Source: Oscillospiraceae bacterium (lineage in GTDB: Bacteria; Bacillota; Clostridia; Oscillospirales; Acutalibacteraceae). Taken from it: DNA of 64,000 nt. This document shows, in pieces, positions 45,811 through 54,058 of the stretch. Position 1 is the stretch's first letter. The number at the start of each line of letters is the position of its first letter. The notes beneath the pieces are model-generated. The model ran no database searches and was not told where the DNA came from. It saw only the letters and a list, made by a program, of their open reading frames with translations. The stretch covers positions 1 through 64,000 of the forward strand of contig SVOW01000014.1 in the NCBI GenBank assembly GCA_015066175.1, given 5' to 3'. The translations under genes and the position numbers were made by a program.

Positions 45811-45869
45811 AACAAGACTTGAAATTTTTATGATTCTGTGGTAATAGAGCATAAAATTCAAGTCTTGTT
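45811..45869 (-). terminator. Terminator of the phosphatase gene
   Basis: Stem AACAAGACTTGAA (45811-45823) with TTCAAGTCTTGTT (45857-45869) and a 33-base loop; six T on the minus strand. Confidence 0.7.
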
Positions 45870-45874
45870 ATTTG

Positions 45875-47524
45875 TTATGGTTGTTCAAATAATGGGATAC
45901 TTTCGTCTTCGTGTTCCCAGAACATAAAGTTGTTGTGTTCTACATATACGCAACGGAAACCGTAAATTGAAGATGCACTGAATGCAGGCACATAAAGAAG
46001 GCCTCTCATACCTCTGAAAACAGGTGCATCAAGTTTAATTTCTTCGCCTTTATCAGTAACTGCAATGTCACTGCCTTCTGTGAAAGTCACTTTCTTCCCG
46101 TAAATACCAAGAGTCATTTTTCCTTCTGTTTTTTCAACAAAAGCACCTACACTCTGGAAAACAATCGAAAGTGGTGCAAACCAGATGTCATCTTTTTTAA
46201 CAGGGAAAGCATCCACTCCGCCCAGACCTGCAAGCATTCCCTTAAATACCATTCTGGGGTGTCTTTTAAGGTAAACGGGTGGCATTGCATAAGGAAGAAT
46301 CTCATCTTTTTCTTTATCAATAATAACCTGGTCAATAATATCTGCTTCAATATCATCACCAAGACCGAGGTAAGATGTTATTTTCATTTTCTTTCCGTCA
46401 ACTTCAAAAAGTGCAAAAGACGGACGGCCTTCAATTTCCTGTGGATAGAATGCTGCATGGAAAATACTCTGCTGTGAATTGCATCCCGGTGCACCGCCAC
46501 CTGCATTTGAAAGCATATAGTGGATAGTTCCCTGTGAGGGTTTTGCAAAAATTGCATCGTTTTTAATGGGGAAGCTTCTTGAGAAATTGTGCTCGTGACC
46601 TGCTAGCATAATATCGCACATATCAACGCCCTCTCTCATCCACGGGAAAGCATCAAAGTTGTGACCTGCAGGGTTTGAATAATAAATGGGGAAATGATAT
46701 GTACCGATTTTCCATGTTTTATCGCTTCCTGACAAATCGTCTTTTATCCATTCGCCCACTTCATCAGGACCGTTAATACCCATAACGCATACGTGCACAT
46801 TGCCATAATCAAAAGAATAGTTTTCCGTTTTCCAGATTCCGGGTCCGTTATCGGGATAAGCCATTTTAAACTGTGTGTTGAAAAATTCTGCAGGCTCTGC
46901 ATAATATCTGCCTTCGCCTGTTTCGTAATCTTTAAAGCCGCGGTTATCGTGGTTACCGAGAGTCATCATAAGGGGACGGTATTCCATAATATCTTTCATA
47001 CCTTTAAGTGCACCATTCCACTGCACAACATGCTGCCCGCAGTCGGTATTGTCGCCGCCTGTTACAATAAATTTTACTTCAGGATGTTTTCTTAAAATTT
47101 CTTTTACAAAAGCGTTGATTTTCGAATAATCCTGTTTATAGAAATTGCCCTGCTGCTGGTCTGAAATTGCAATAAAAGTAAATTTCTCAAGATTTTCCTC
47201 TGCTGTTGTGAAGAAATATTCTTCACTTCTGTTATTATCATCACCGCAAGTGTAGAAATATTTTGTAGCAGGTTTTAAATTGCAGGCAATTGCTGTGTGA
47301 ATATATGTTTCGTCAAGGTCGCTTTTGAAAACAAGATTTTCAGAATCTTTTCTCACAACATTTTCTGTGTTTTCTTCTCTGTATTCAATATAGCCTGAGG
47401 GCACAGATATATCTGTTCTCCATGTGATTGCCATTTGTTTTGTTGCATCTCCGTTGATTGAGAGCATAATGTGGTCAGGTTTTTCTGTTGCAAAACCTGA
47501 TGAAGTCTTATTAATTTCTTCCAT
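45875..47524 (-). CDS. Purple-acid-phosphatase-like metallophosphoesterase with copper-amine-oxidase-like domain
   Basis: A 549-residue protein. The N-terminal beta domain (about 15-110) matches PAP N-terminal/Fn3 folds. The metallophosphoesterase core has SDQQQG (motif I with Gln), TGGDNTDCG, LGNHDNRG, TYHFPIYY and LAGHEHNFSR. The C-terminal 130 residues resemble the copper amine oxidase N-terminal-type domain common in surface proteins, with FPVKKDDIWFAPL. Yet no signal peptide is seen, which is odd for a PAP-like enzyme and leaves location open. SD GGGAG precedes ATG 47524. It follows the LCP gene by 17 bases and probably shares its transcript. Confidence 0.82.
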   Translation of the reverse strand: MEEINKTSSGFATEKPDHIMLSINGDATKQMAITWRTDISVPSGYIEYREENTENVVRKDSENLVFKSDLDETYIHTAIACNLKPATKYFYTCGDDNNRSEEYFFTTAEENLEKFTFIAISDQQQGNFYKQDYSKINAFVKEILRKHPEVKFIVTGGDNTDCGQHVVQWNGALKGMKDIMEYRPLMMTLGNHDNRGFKDYETGEGRYYAEPAEFFNTQFKMAYPDNGPGIWKTENYSFDYGNVHVCVMGINGPDEVGEWIKDDLSGSDKTWKIGTYHFPIYYSNPAGHNFDAFPWMREGVDMCDIMLAGHEHNFSRSFPIKNDAIFAKPSQGTIHYMLSNAGGGAPGCNSQQSIFHAAFYPQEIEGRPSFALFEVDGKKMKITSYLGLGDDIEADIIDQVIIDKEKDEILPYAMPPVYLKRHPRMVFKGMLAGLGGVDAFPVKKDDIWFAPLSIVFQSVGAFVEKTEGKMTLGIYGKKVTFTEGSDIAVTDKGEEIKLDAPVFRGMRGLLYVPAFSASSIYGFRCVYVEHNNFMFWEHEDESIPLFEQP

Positions 47525-47541
47525 AATAAATTCTCCCTGAG

Positions 47542-49161
47542 TTAGTCGTCTTTTTCTTCTTCTTCTACTTTTTCATAGATAAATTCATCAACAAGTTCTC
47601 TCGTTTCGTCAATATCTATTGAAAGCACAGCTTGTCCGTCTATCGTTTCATTTGCATATTCTCCGTCAAAAGGAACTCTGCTCTGCACAATTTCGTATTT
47701 TATACAGAACAATGCACTTTCCGCAAAAACAGTAAGCTGCAGCGGACTCATATCTGTTTCAATATACTGCATCACATTTTCAGCCATATCAAGCAAATCC
47801 AACGGGTTTGCATTTTTTGCTGATTCAATAATTGCAGAAATTACTTTTCTCTGCCTTTGTGTTCTGTAAAAATCGCTGTCAAGTTTTCTTATTCTTACGT
47901 ATACAAGAGCTTCTTCACCATTGAGTTCAACTTCTTCTCCGTAATCAATGTTCTGCCTTGTTGTTTCGTTGATAAATTCTGCTTCTCTTTCTTCTACCTC
48001 AACTGTTACACCACCAAGGCTGTCAACAATATCTTTGAAAGCTTCAAAATCAACAAGAATATAGTTATCAACTTTTACATCGAAATTGTGATCAATTGTT
48101 TCCATTACAAGTTCTGCTCCGCCGTATCTGCACGCAGCATTCATTTTGGCATATCCGTGCCCGGGAATTTCAACCCATGTATCTCGCATGAAAGAAAGCA
48201 TTTTTATCTGCTCATTTTTCTTATCAATAGAAATAAGCATCATCGTATCGCTTCGTGAATTTTCATCATCATTTCTTTCATCCACACCTATAAGCAATAT
48301 GTTGTATACATATTCCTTGTCAAGAATGTTAATAATAGAATCGAGTGAATCATTTTCCCCTGTTCCGTTATATTCAACCTTTGTGAAAAATGAATATATA
48401 TAACCGGTAACAGCACCGAATGCAATCACAACTACCAGAAACAATGAAAGCAACACTTTCCAGAAAACACCGCGTCTTTTTCTTCTTTTCGGCAACTCAC
48501 CGGATGCTCCGCCTTTTGAAAATTCGGCTGACTGAGACTGCCGTTTATTTGCTGTTTTCTGTTTTATATCAAATTCTTTTTTATAATCATCGAAATTCTT
48601 TTGCCTTGGGGATACCTGAACATTCGGCTGATTATAAACTTGTTGCTGATTAGGTTGCACATATTGTTGTCTCTGCACAGGACGAGGCTGCGGCTGAACA
48701 TACCGCTGATTTTGAATCTGTTGCTGTGGCTGAACATATTGTTGCCTTTGCACCTGCTGCGGCTGTGGTTGTGCATATTGCTGATTCTGCATCCGTTGCT
48801 GTGGCTGAACATATTGCTGCCTTTGCACCTGCTGTGGCTGCGGTTGTACATATTGCGGATTCTGCATCTGTTGCTGTGGCTGAACATATTGTTGCCTTTG
48901 CATCTGCTGCGGCTGTGGTTGTGCATATTGCGGATTCTGCATCTGTTGCTGTGGCTGAACATATTGTTGCCTTTGCACCTGCTGCGGCTGTGGTTGCACA
49001 AACTGCTGATTTGCTTTTTCTGCTGCAGCTTTTGCGTTTGCACGTCTCACCATATCTATATATACATCGCGATTGTTTGAACCTGAATCGGAAGTGTTAT
49101 GACTTTTGTTTACAGGTATATCAGACTGACCATGTCCGTTATAATCTGCCAAGTTTATCAT
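47542..49161 (-). CDS. LytR-CpsA-Psr (LCP) family protein with Gln-rich repeat region
   Basis: A 539-residue membrane protein that probably transfers anionic polymers to peptidoglycan. Residues 1-230 are cytoplasmic and carry five 25-residue Gln/Pro repeats (56-180). A membrane segment near 232-258 is followed by the LCP catalytic domain: LLIGVDERNDDENSRSDT with Arg/Asp of the family, and SFMRDTWVEIPGHG. An acidic tail ends the protein. ATG 49161 lies almost on the GGGAG, so TTG at 49152, 9 bases from it, may be the true start. The repeat coding DNA is 75-bp periodic. Upstream of the PAP-like gene in one operon. Confidence 0.9.
   Translation of the reverse strand: MINLADYNGHGQSDIPVNKSHNTSDSGSNNRDVYIDMVRRANAKAAAEKANQQFVQPQPQQVQRQQYVQPQQQMQNPQYAQPQPQQMQRQQYVQPQQQMQNPQYVQPQPQQVQRQQYVQPQQRMQNQQYAQPQPQQVQRQQYVQPQQQIQNQRYVQPQPRPVQRQQYVQPNQQQVYNQPNVQVSPRQKNFDDYKKEFDIKQKTANKRQSQSAEFSKGGASGELPKRRKRRGVFWKVLLSLFLVVVIAFGAVTGYIYSFFTKVEYNGTGENDSLDSIINILDKEYVYNILLIGVDERNDDENSRSDTMMLISIDKKNEQIKMLSFMRDTWVEIPGHGYAKMNAACRYGGAELVMETIDHNFDVKVDNYILVDFEAFKDIVDSLGGVTVEVEEREAEFINETTRQNIDYGEEVELNGEEALVYVRIRKLDSDFYRTQRQRKVISAIIESAKNANPLDLLDMAENVMQYIETDMSPLQLTVFAESALFCIKYEIVQSRVPFDGEYANETIDGQAVLSIDIDETRELVDEFIYEKVEEEEKDD
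48622..48996 (-). repeat. Five 75-bp tandem repeats coding Gln/Pro-rich units
   Basis: Five in-frame units of 25 codons in the LCP gene, the first four highly similar and the fifth diverged. Each codes QPQPQQVQRQQYVQPQQQMQ and five more residues, with few substitutions. Units are in frame, so loss or gain of units would keep the reading frame. Confidence 0.9.
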
Positions 49162-49245
49162 CTCCCTTGAATTAAATTACAATCAAAATTATTTTACAAC
49201 AAAAACAGTCAATATGCAAGTGAAAACTAAAATTGGCTTATTTTG

Positions 49246-49274
49246 TTGACAAACACCTTAATTTGTTTTAAAAT
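49246..49274 (+). promoter_or_regulatory. Sigma-A promoter of rnpB
   Basis: TTGACA (49246-49251), 17-base spacer, TAAAAT (49269-49274), ending 7 bases before the RNA 5' end. Confidence 0.9.
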
Positions 49275-49280
49275 CTATAC

Positions 49281-49616
49281 GAGAAGGTTGGGCAGTCGCG
49301 GCTGATTTTTTCAGACGAGGAAAGTCCGAGCCCCACAGAGCAGGATAACGGCTAACGGCCGCCGAGGGTGACCTTAGGGAAAGTGCATAGAAATATACCG
49401 CCATGATTTTTTCACGGTAAGGTTGAGATGGTGCGGTAAGAGCGCACCGGTGTGCAGGAGACTGCACAGCCAAGTAAACCCTATCCGGAGCAACACCGAC
49501 TGAGATTTTGCATTTGCTCGATGTATATCTCGAAAGGTGGCTTGAACGTTACGGCAACGTAACGTCTAGACAGATGATTGCCTTAAACGACAGAACTCGG
49601 CTTACAGACCTTCTCA
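49281..49616 (+). ncRNA. rnpB: RNase P RNA
   Basis: Catalytic RNA of RNase P, which trims the 5' ends of tRNAs. About 336 bases. The conserved P4/J segment GAGGAAAGTCC is at 49317-49327, and the ACAGAACTCGGCTTA region near 49590-49604 is the matching 3' universal block. The 5' GAGAAGGTT (49281-49289) pairs with GACCTTCTC (49607-49615) as helix P1, followed by T. A consensus promoter lies just upstream. Confidence 0.97.
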
Positions 49617-49650
49617 TTTTTTAATAATAACCGAAAGGGAAATATACACA

Positions 49651-49947
49651 ATGGTAAAACACATGATTATCTGGAAACTCAAAGACGAAGTTTCCGACAA
49701 AGAAGCTTGCAAAAAAGATATCAAAATTGCGTTGGAAGGTCTTGTAGGTAAAATCGACGGGCTTAAAGAAATGCATATTTTAACAGAAGGTTTTTCTGCT
49801 TCAACAGGCGATATTATGATGGATTCAACTTTTGAAAATGCTGCTGCACTGGCTTCTTATCAGAAGCATCCTCTCCATGTTGAAATCGCAAACAGCAAAG
49901 TAAGACCTAATGTAGATACAAGGCTTTCTTTTGATCACGAAGTTTAA
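49651..49947 (+). CDS. Dabb-family (stress-responsive A/B barrel) protein
   Basis: A 98-residue dimeric alpha/beta-barrel protein. MVKHMIIWKLKDEV at the start and DIMMDSTFENAAAL in the middle are typical. Family members are small stress- or biosynthesis-associated proteins of diverse and mostly unknown function in bacteria. SD AAAGGGA precedes the ATG. Its only neighbour on the same strand is rnpB, which ends 30 bases earlier. Confidence 0.9.
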   Translation: MVKHMIIWKLKDEVSDKEACKKDIKIALEGLVGKIDGLKEMHILTEGFSASTGDIMMDSTFENAAALASYQKHPLHVEIANSKVRPNVDTRLSFDHEV

Positions 49948-49963
49948 TTTAAACAAAACAAAA

Positions 49964-49999
49964 CGGCAGGTATAACTCTTTGATGAGATATACCTGCCG
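49964..49999. terminator. Bidirectional terminator between Dabb and DUF368 genes
   Basis: Stem CGGCAGGTATA (49964-49974) with TATACCTGCCG (49989-49999), A-rich on the left and T-rich on the right. Confidence 0.85.
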
Positions 50000-50005
50000 A
50001 TATTT

Positions 50006-50839
50006 TTATTTTTCAATCGCATGCTTCTGATTGAATTTATCAAGGAGCAAAGCAGCCACTATGCCGAAAACTATGCAAACAATATTGATAACACAACTTA
50101 AGACTGATTCTGCAAAACTCGGGAAAGGTATAATCATAACTGTTGCTGCAATAACAACACCTACAATACCATGGAAAGCAACCGAATAATGCTTATCAAA
50201 CAAAGCATTGACTGCCTTGGCAAAAAGAATGATTGTAACTAAAGCTCCTATCCCGCCGGGGATAAGCACTTTTAAATCAAAATTTCCTATTCCTTCCACA
50301 AAAGGCTCATATAAATTAAGAGGCATCAACAATGTTGAAAAGCTCATTCCGGGAGCAATAAGACTTAAAGCAAGACAAAATCCGCAGAATAAATACCAGA
50401 AGAAATTAGGAACAATGCTCACCTGAAAAACTTTAAGGCTGATTAACAATGCAAAAATAAACGCCATCGCAACACCTAAAGAAACAAACGAGCCTTTGCT
50501 TCTTCCCTGTTCCCCTGCTTCTTTAAAAAGAGAAGGAAGCATACCTGCTATAAGGCCCACAAAAACACATACTGACGGTTCAGGGTATTTATCAAGTAAA
50601 AACGACAAAAGTTTTGAAATCCCTAAAAATCCTATAACTCCACCGATACCGGCAGGAATCAGTTTGGGCACATGTGTTTTGAATTTGTGAATCGGGTCTG
50701 CCAGAAATTCCATAATGGTTTTGTAAATCCCGAAAATCACACAAAGCACACCGCCTGAAATTCCGGGAAGCACTGCACCGAGTCCGATCAAAGAGCCTTG
50801 CAACACTCTGATAAAAATTGATTTTTTATTTGTTTTCAT
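50006..50839 (-). CDS. DUF368 membrane protein, undecaprenyl-phosphate translocase-like
   Basis: A 277-residue, multi-pass membrane protein of the DUF368 family (PF04018). Family motif GLGAVLPGISGGVLCVIFG lies near residue 20 and is repeated in inverted form as APGMSFSTLLMPL, consistent with two homologous halves. Some DUF368 proteins have been shown to recycle the C55 lipid carrier across the membrane; the same role is inferred here. ATG 50839 is used because GAGGAGT lies just upstream; a longer reading lacks a ribosome site. Confidence 0.9.
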   Translation of the reverse strand: MKTNKKSIFIRVLQGSLIGLGAVLPGISGGVLCVIFGIYKTIMEFLADPIHKFKTHVPKLIPAGIGGVIGFLGISKLLSFLLDKYPEPSVCVFVGLIAGMLPSLFKEAGEQGRSKGSFVSLGVAMAFIFALLISLKVFQVSIVPNFFWYLFCGFCLALSLIAPGMSFSTLLMPLNLYEPFVEGIGNFDLKVLIPGGIGALVTIILFAKAVNALFDKHYSVAFHGIVGVVIAATVMIIPFPSFAESVLSCVINIVCIVFGIVAALLLDKFNQKHAIEK

Positions 50840-50985
50840 AAATCTGACTCCTCTGCAATCAATCATCTGAATATACTGAATTATATCACAGCTCCTTAAA
50901 TATTTCAATCAACTTCCCCTGAATTTATATAAATTGTTTTGTCATCTATATTAATTATAAAAAAGTTTTTTCAACATTATGTATA

Positions 50986-51019
50986 AAACCTCCGTAAAAA
51001 TACTTTTTCACGGAGGTTT
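50986..51019 (-). terminator. Terminator of glgP
   Basis: Stem AAACCTCCGT (50986-50995) with ACGGAGGTTT (51010-51019), extended by AAAAA/TTTTT inside; T on the minus strand. Confidence 0.85.
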
Positions 51020-51045
51020 CTTGATTCTGTAATCTTTATTTCAGA

Positions 51046-53457
51046 TTAAAATGCGCTGTGTGCATTCCAGATGTTTTTAGCATATTCGTTAATTGCTCTG
51101 TCAGCAGCAAACACACCTGCACCTGCAATGTTTTCGAGTGACATCTTGTTCCACTTTTCTCTATCAAGCCATACTTCATCAGAAAGTTTCTGTGCTTTTG
51201 AATAATCTGCAAAATCAGCAAGAACCATATATGGGTCGTGATGAAGAATTGTAGCAGCAATTTCCGGGAATTTCTTTCCGTTGATTCCGCCCAGAATGAA
51301 ATCAATAACAGCGTGAAGTTCTGCATTGTTCTCATAGTAATTCATGGGAACATAGCCGTTCCTCTGAAGTTTTCTTACTTCTTCTGTTCTCATACCGAAC
51401 AGGAACATATTTTCATCGCCTACAGCCTGATTGATTTCAACGTTCGCACCATCAAGTGTACCCATTGTGATAGCACCATTAATCATAAGCTTCATATTAC
51501 CTGTACCGCTGGCTTCAGTTCCGCAGAGTGAAATCTGCTCACTGATATCTGCAGCAGGCATAAGTCTTTCAGCCATTGTTACATTATATTCCTGCATATA
51601 AACAACTTTAAGAAGTCCTTTGATTGACTGGTCGTTGTTAATCATATCAGCAAGAGCATGAATGAAATTGATAATTCTCTTTGCCATTTCATATCCCGGA
51701 GCAGCTTTTGCACCGAAAATATAAGTTCTTGGCACCCAGTTACCGTTGGGATTTGCTTTGATTGCAAGATATCTTGAGAGAATGTTGAAAGCATTGAGAT
51801 GCTGACGTTTATATTCGTGGAGACGTTTTACCTGCACATCGAAAACAGAATTAGGATCAACAATAATTCCGTTAGTCTGCTTGATAAGTTTTGCAAAATC
51901 TGCTTTATTCTGAGTTTTGATTTTTGAAAGTTCTTCAAGCACAGCAGAATCATCTGAATATTTTCTCAGTTTTTCAAGCTCATCACCATTATAAACATAA
52001 CCATCACCGATAAGGTCATTAAGAAGTGTGCAGAGTCTGGGATTTGACTGACAAAGCCAACGTCTGTGAGCAATACCGTTAGTAACGTTTTTGAATTTAT
52101 CAGGAGTGATGTTATAGAAACTGTTGAAAACAGTGTCTTTAAGAATCTGGCTGTGAAGTGAAGAAACACCGTTTACGCTATGGCTTGCTGCAACGCAGAG
52201 ATTAGCCATTCTTACAACTGCTTCATCCCCTGAAACGATAGCCATTTCTTCCACTTTGTTTGCATCACCTGTTGAATTCCAGATAAATGAACGATATCTG
52301 TTATCAATTTCTTTTACTATCTGATAAATTCTGGGAAGAAGCATTCTGAAAAGACCAACAGGCCAGCATTCAAGAGCTTCCTTCATAACAGTATGGTTTG
52401 TGTAAGCAACTGTTTTTGTAACAATGTTCCATGCATCATCCCAACCATATCCGCATTCGTCAAGGAGAATACGCATAATTTCAGGAATTGCAAGTGTGGG
52501 ATGAGTATCGTTGATGTGTACTGCAACTTTTTCGGGAAGATTGTCAACTGAGCCGTATTTTCTGAGATGACGTCTGATAATGTCCTGAATTGATGCAGAA
52601 ACAAAGAAGTACTGCTGTTTTAGTCTTAAGCTCTTTCCTTCAGGATGTTTATCTTCAGGGTAAAGAACTTTACTGATAACTTCTGCCATAGCATTTTCTT
52701 CAACAGCCTGAAGGTAGTTACCGTTGTTGAATTCTTTCATATTGATTCCGGGTGCTTTTGCAGACCAGAGTCTTAAAATGCTTATGCCTTTTCCGTCTTT
52801 ACCTGCAACATACATATCGTATGGTACTGCTTTGATTTTTGTTGAATTCACAACTTCAACGTGGTGATAATGCTCTTCCCATGTGTCGATAACGTCACCG
52901 CCGAAATGAACATCAACTGATGAGCCTTCTCTCTGTGTAAGCCATACTTCACCGCCGGGAAGCCAGTTATCGGGAAGTTCATTCTGCCAGCCATCAACAA
53001 TAAGCTGTTTGAAAATACCGAATTCATAAAGAATTGAATATCCCATTGCAGGATATCCCTGAGTTGCAAGACCATCAAGGTAGCATGCAGCAAGTCTGCC
53101 GAGACCACCGTTGCCCAAACCTGCATCAGGCTCACAATCATAAAGTTTTTCCATCACAATACCGAAATCCTTAAGTGCTGAAGTAAAAGTTTTTGTAAGG
53201 TTCAGGTTGTAAAGAGTATTTTTAAGTGAACGACCCATGAGAAATTCCATTGAAAGGTAGTAAACTCTTTTTGAATTAGCTTTATCTGCAACTTCTTCAA
53301 ACTCATGTCTGCCGTCACGCATCATTTCTTTTGTGATCATAGCAACTGCTTTATAAAACTGTTCATAAGTTGCATCTTCGGGAGTCACACCGAAATAAAG
53401 AGAAAGGTTTTTAGTAATCATTTCCTGTGCTTGCTTCTTTGTAAGTGAATATTTCAT
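51046..53457 (-). CDS. glgP: Glycogen/alpha-glucan phosphorylase
   Basis: Releases glucose-1-phosphate from glycogen or maltodextrin with pyridoxal phosphate. 803 residues, typical. The PLP lysine is in GTGNMKLMINGAITMGTLDG near residue 650. Other landmarks: GLGNGGLGRLAACYLDG near residue 115 and DTHPTLAIPE near 320. Isolated from other glycogen genes here. The protein lacks any signal peptide. Preceded by an AT-rich gap of about 250 bases (53458-53709) shared with zapA, which holds the zapA promoter and nothing else I can assign. Confidence 0.97.
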   Translation of the reverse strand: MKYSLTKKQAQEMITKNLSLYFGVTPEDATYEQFYKAVAMITKEMMRDGRHEFEEVADKANSKRVYYLSMEFLMGRSLKNTLYNLNLTKTFTSALKDFGIVMEKLYDCEPDAGLGNGGLGRLAACYLDGLATQGYPAMGYSILYEFGIFKQLIVDGWQNELPDNWLPGGEVWLTQREGSSVDVHFGGDVIDTWEEHYHHVEVVNSTKIKAVPYDMYVAGKDGKGISILRLWSAKAPGINMKEFNNGNYLQAVEENAMAEVISKVLYPEDKHPEGKSLRLKQQYFFVSASIQDIIRRHLRKYGSVDNLPEKVAVHINDTHPTLAIPEIMRILLDECGYGWDDAWNIVTKTVAYTNHTVMKEALECWPVGLFRMLLPRIYQIVKEIDNRYRSFIWNSTGDANKVEEMAIVSGDEAVVRMANLCVAASHSVNGVSSLHSQILKDTVFNSFYNITPDKFKNVTNGIAHRRWLCQSNPRLCTLLNDLIGDGYVYNGDELEKLRKYSDDSAVLEELSKIKTQNKADFAKLIKQTNGIIVDPNSVFDVQVKRLHEYKRQHLNAFNILSRYLAIKANPNGNWVPRTYIFGAKAAPGYEMAKRIINFIHALADMINNDQSIKGLLKVVYMQEYNVTMAERLMPAADISEQISLCGTEASGTGNMKLMINGAITMGTLDGANVEINQAVGDENMFLFGMRTEEVRKLQRNGYVPMNYYENNAELHAVIDFILGGINGKKFPEIAATILHHDPYMVLADFADYSKAQKLSDEVWLDREKWNKMSLENIAGAGVFAADRAINEYAKNIWNAHSAF

Positions 53458-53661
53458 ACTATTCCTCCAAAAATTTATTAAAAAAACGCTTATTTTCGCG
53501 TGTCTATTGTATATTTTACACTAAAAATTATAAAATTTCAATAGTAATAGCAAGATTTATTATAATATTATCTGAGAAATATAATAATATTTTAAAAATT
53601 AAAAATATCTAATAATTTTTAAATTTATATTTTACCTCTTTATTCTGCACAAAAAGTATAG

Positions 53662-53667
53662 TATAAT
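53662..53667 (+). promoter_or_regulatory. Probable -10 box of the zapA promoter
   Basis: A TATAAT at 53662-53667 lies 43 bases before the zapA start; the corresponding -35 is weak (TTTATT at 53639). Confidence 0.5.
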
Positions 53668-53709
53668 ACAAAGGTAGTATTAATTTTTATGAAAGAAAGA
53701 GATGATAAT

Positions 53710-54057
53710 ATGAAAAGAAACAGAGTTGTACTCCATATCTGCGGTCAGGATTTTCCCATTGCAACTGACAGCTCAATTGCTCACGTAAGACAGTTAGGTG
53801 AAGATATCAATGCAAAAATGAGTGAAATACTTTCTGCAAGCAAAAGGGTTACTTTTGCTCAGGCAGCAATTCTCACTGCTCTTGACTATGCAGACATTGC
53901 GAAAAAAAATGAACAGAGCATTGAAGCTTTACGCTCTCAGCTTTCAGGATATCTTTCTGATGCAGAAGATTCAAAATTGAATTTTGAACTTGTGAAAAAA
54001 GAAAACGAAAAATTAAAAGCAGAGATAGAGAAACTTAAAGCAAAAGTAGGAAAATAA
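53710..54057 (+). CDS. zapA: Cell division protein ZapA
   Basis: A 115-residue Z-ring associated protein. The N-terminal domain (KRNRVVLHICGQDFPIA) and the following IDALR-like helix pack in a dimer, and the C-terminal half is coiled coil rich in Lys and Glu. Start at 53710 rather than 53689, as the ATG at 53689 has no ribosome site. One base separates it from the U32 peptidase gene, so the two are coupled, a pairing seen in other Clostridia. Confidence 0.9.
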   Translation: MKRNRVVLHICGQDFPIATDSSIAHVRQLGEDINAKMSEILSASKRVTFAQAAILTALDYADIAKKNEQSIEALRSQLSGYLSDAEDSKLNFELVKKENEKLKAEIEKLKAKVGK

Positions 54058-54058
54058 A

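Noticed and set aside
48622-48996. CRISPR array
   Set aside because: The periodic DNA is 75-bp coding repeats in frame with no distinct spacers; no cas genes in the window.
48601-49080. 159-residue plus-strand open frame opposite the LCP repeats
   Set aside because: It is a low-complexity Leu/Arg shadow of the Gln/Pro repeats; no SD and no homology-like features, while the minus-strand frame has a clear LCP domain.
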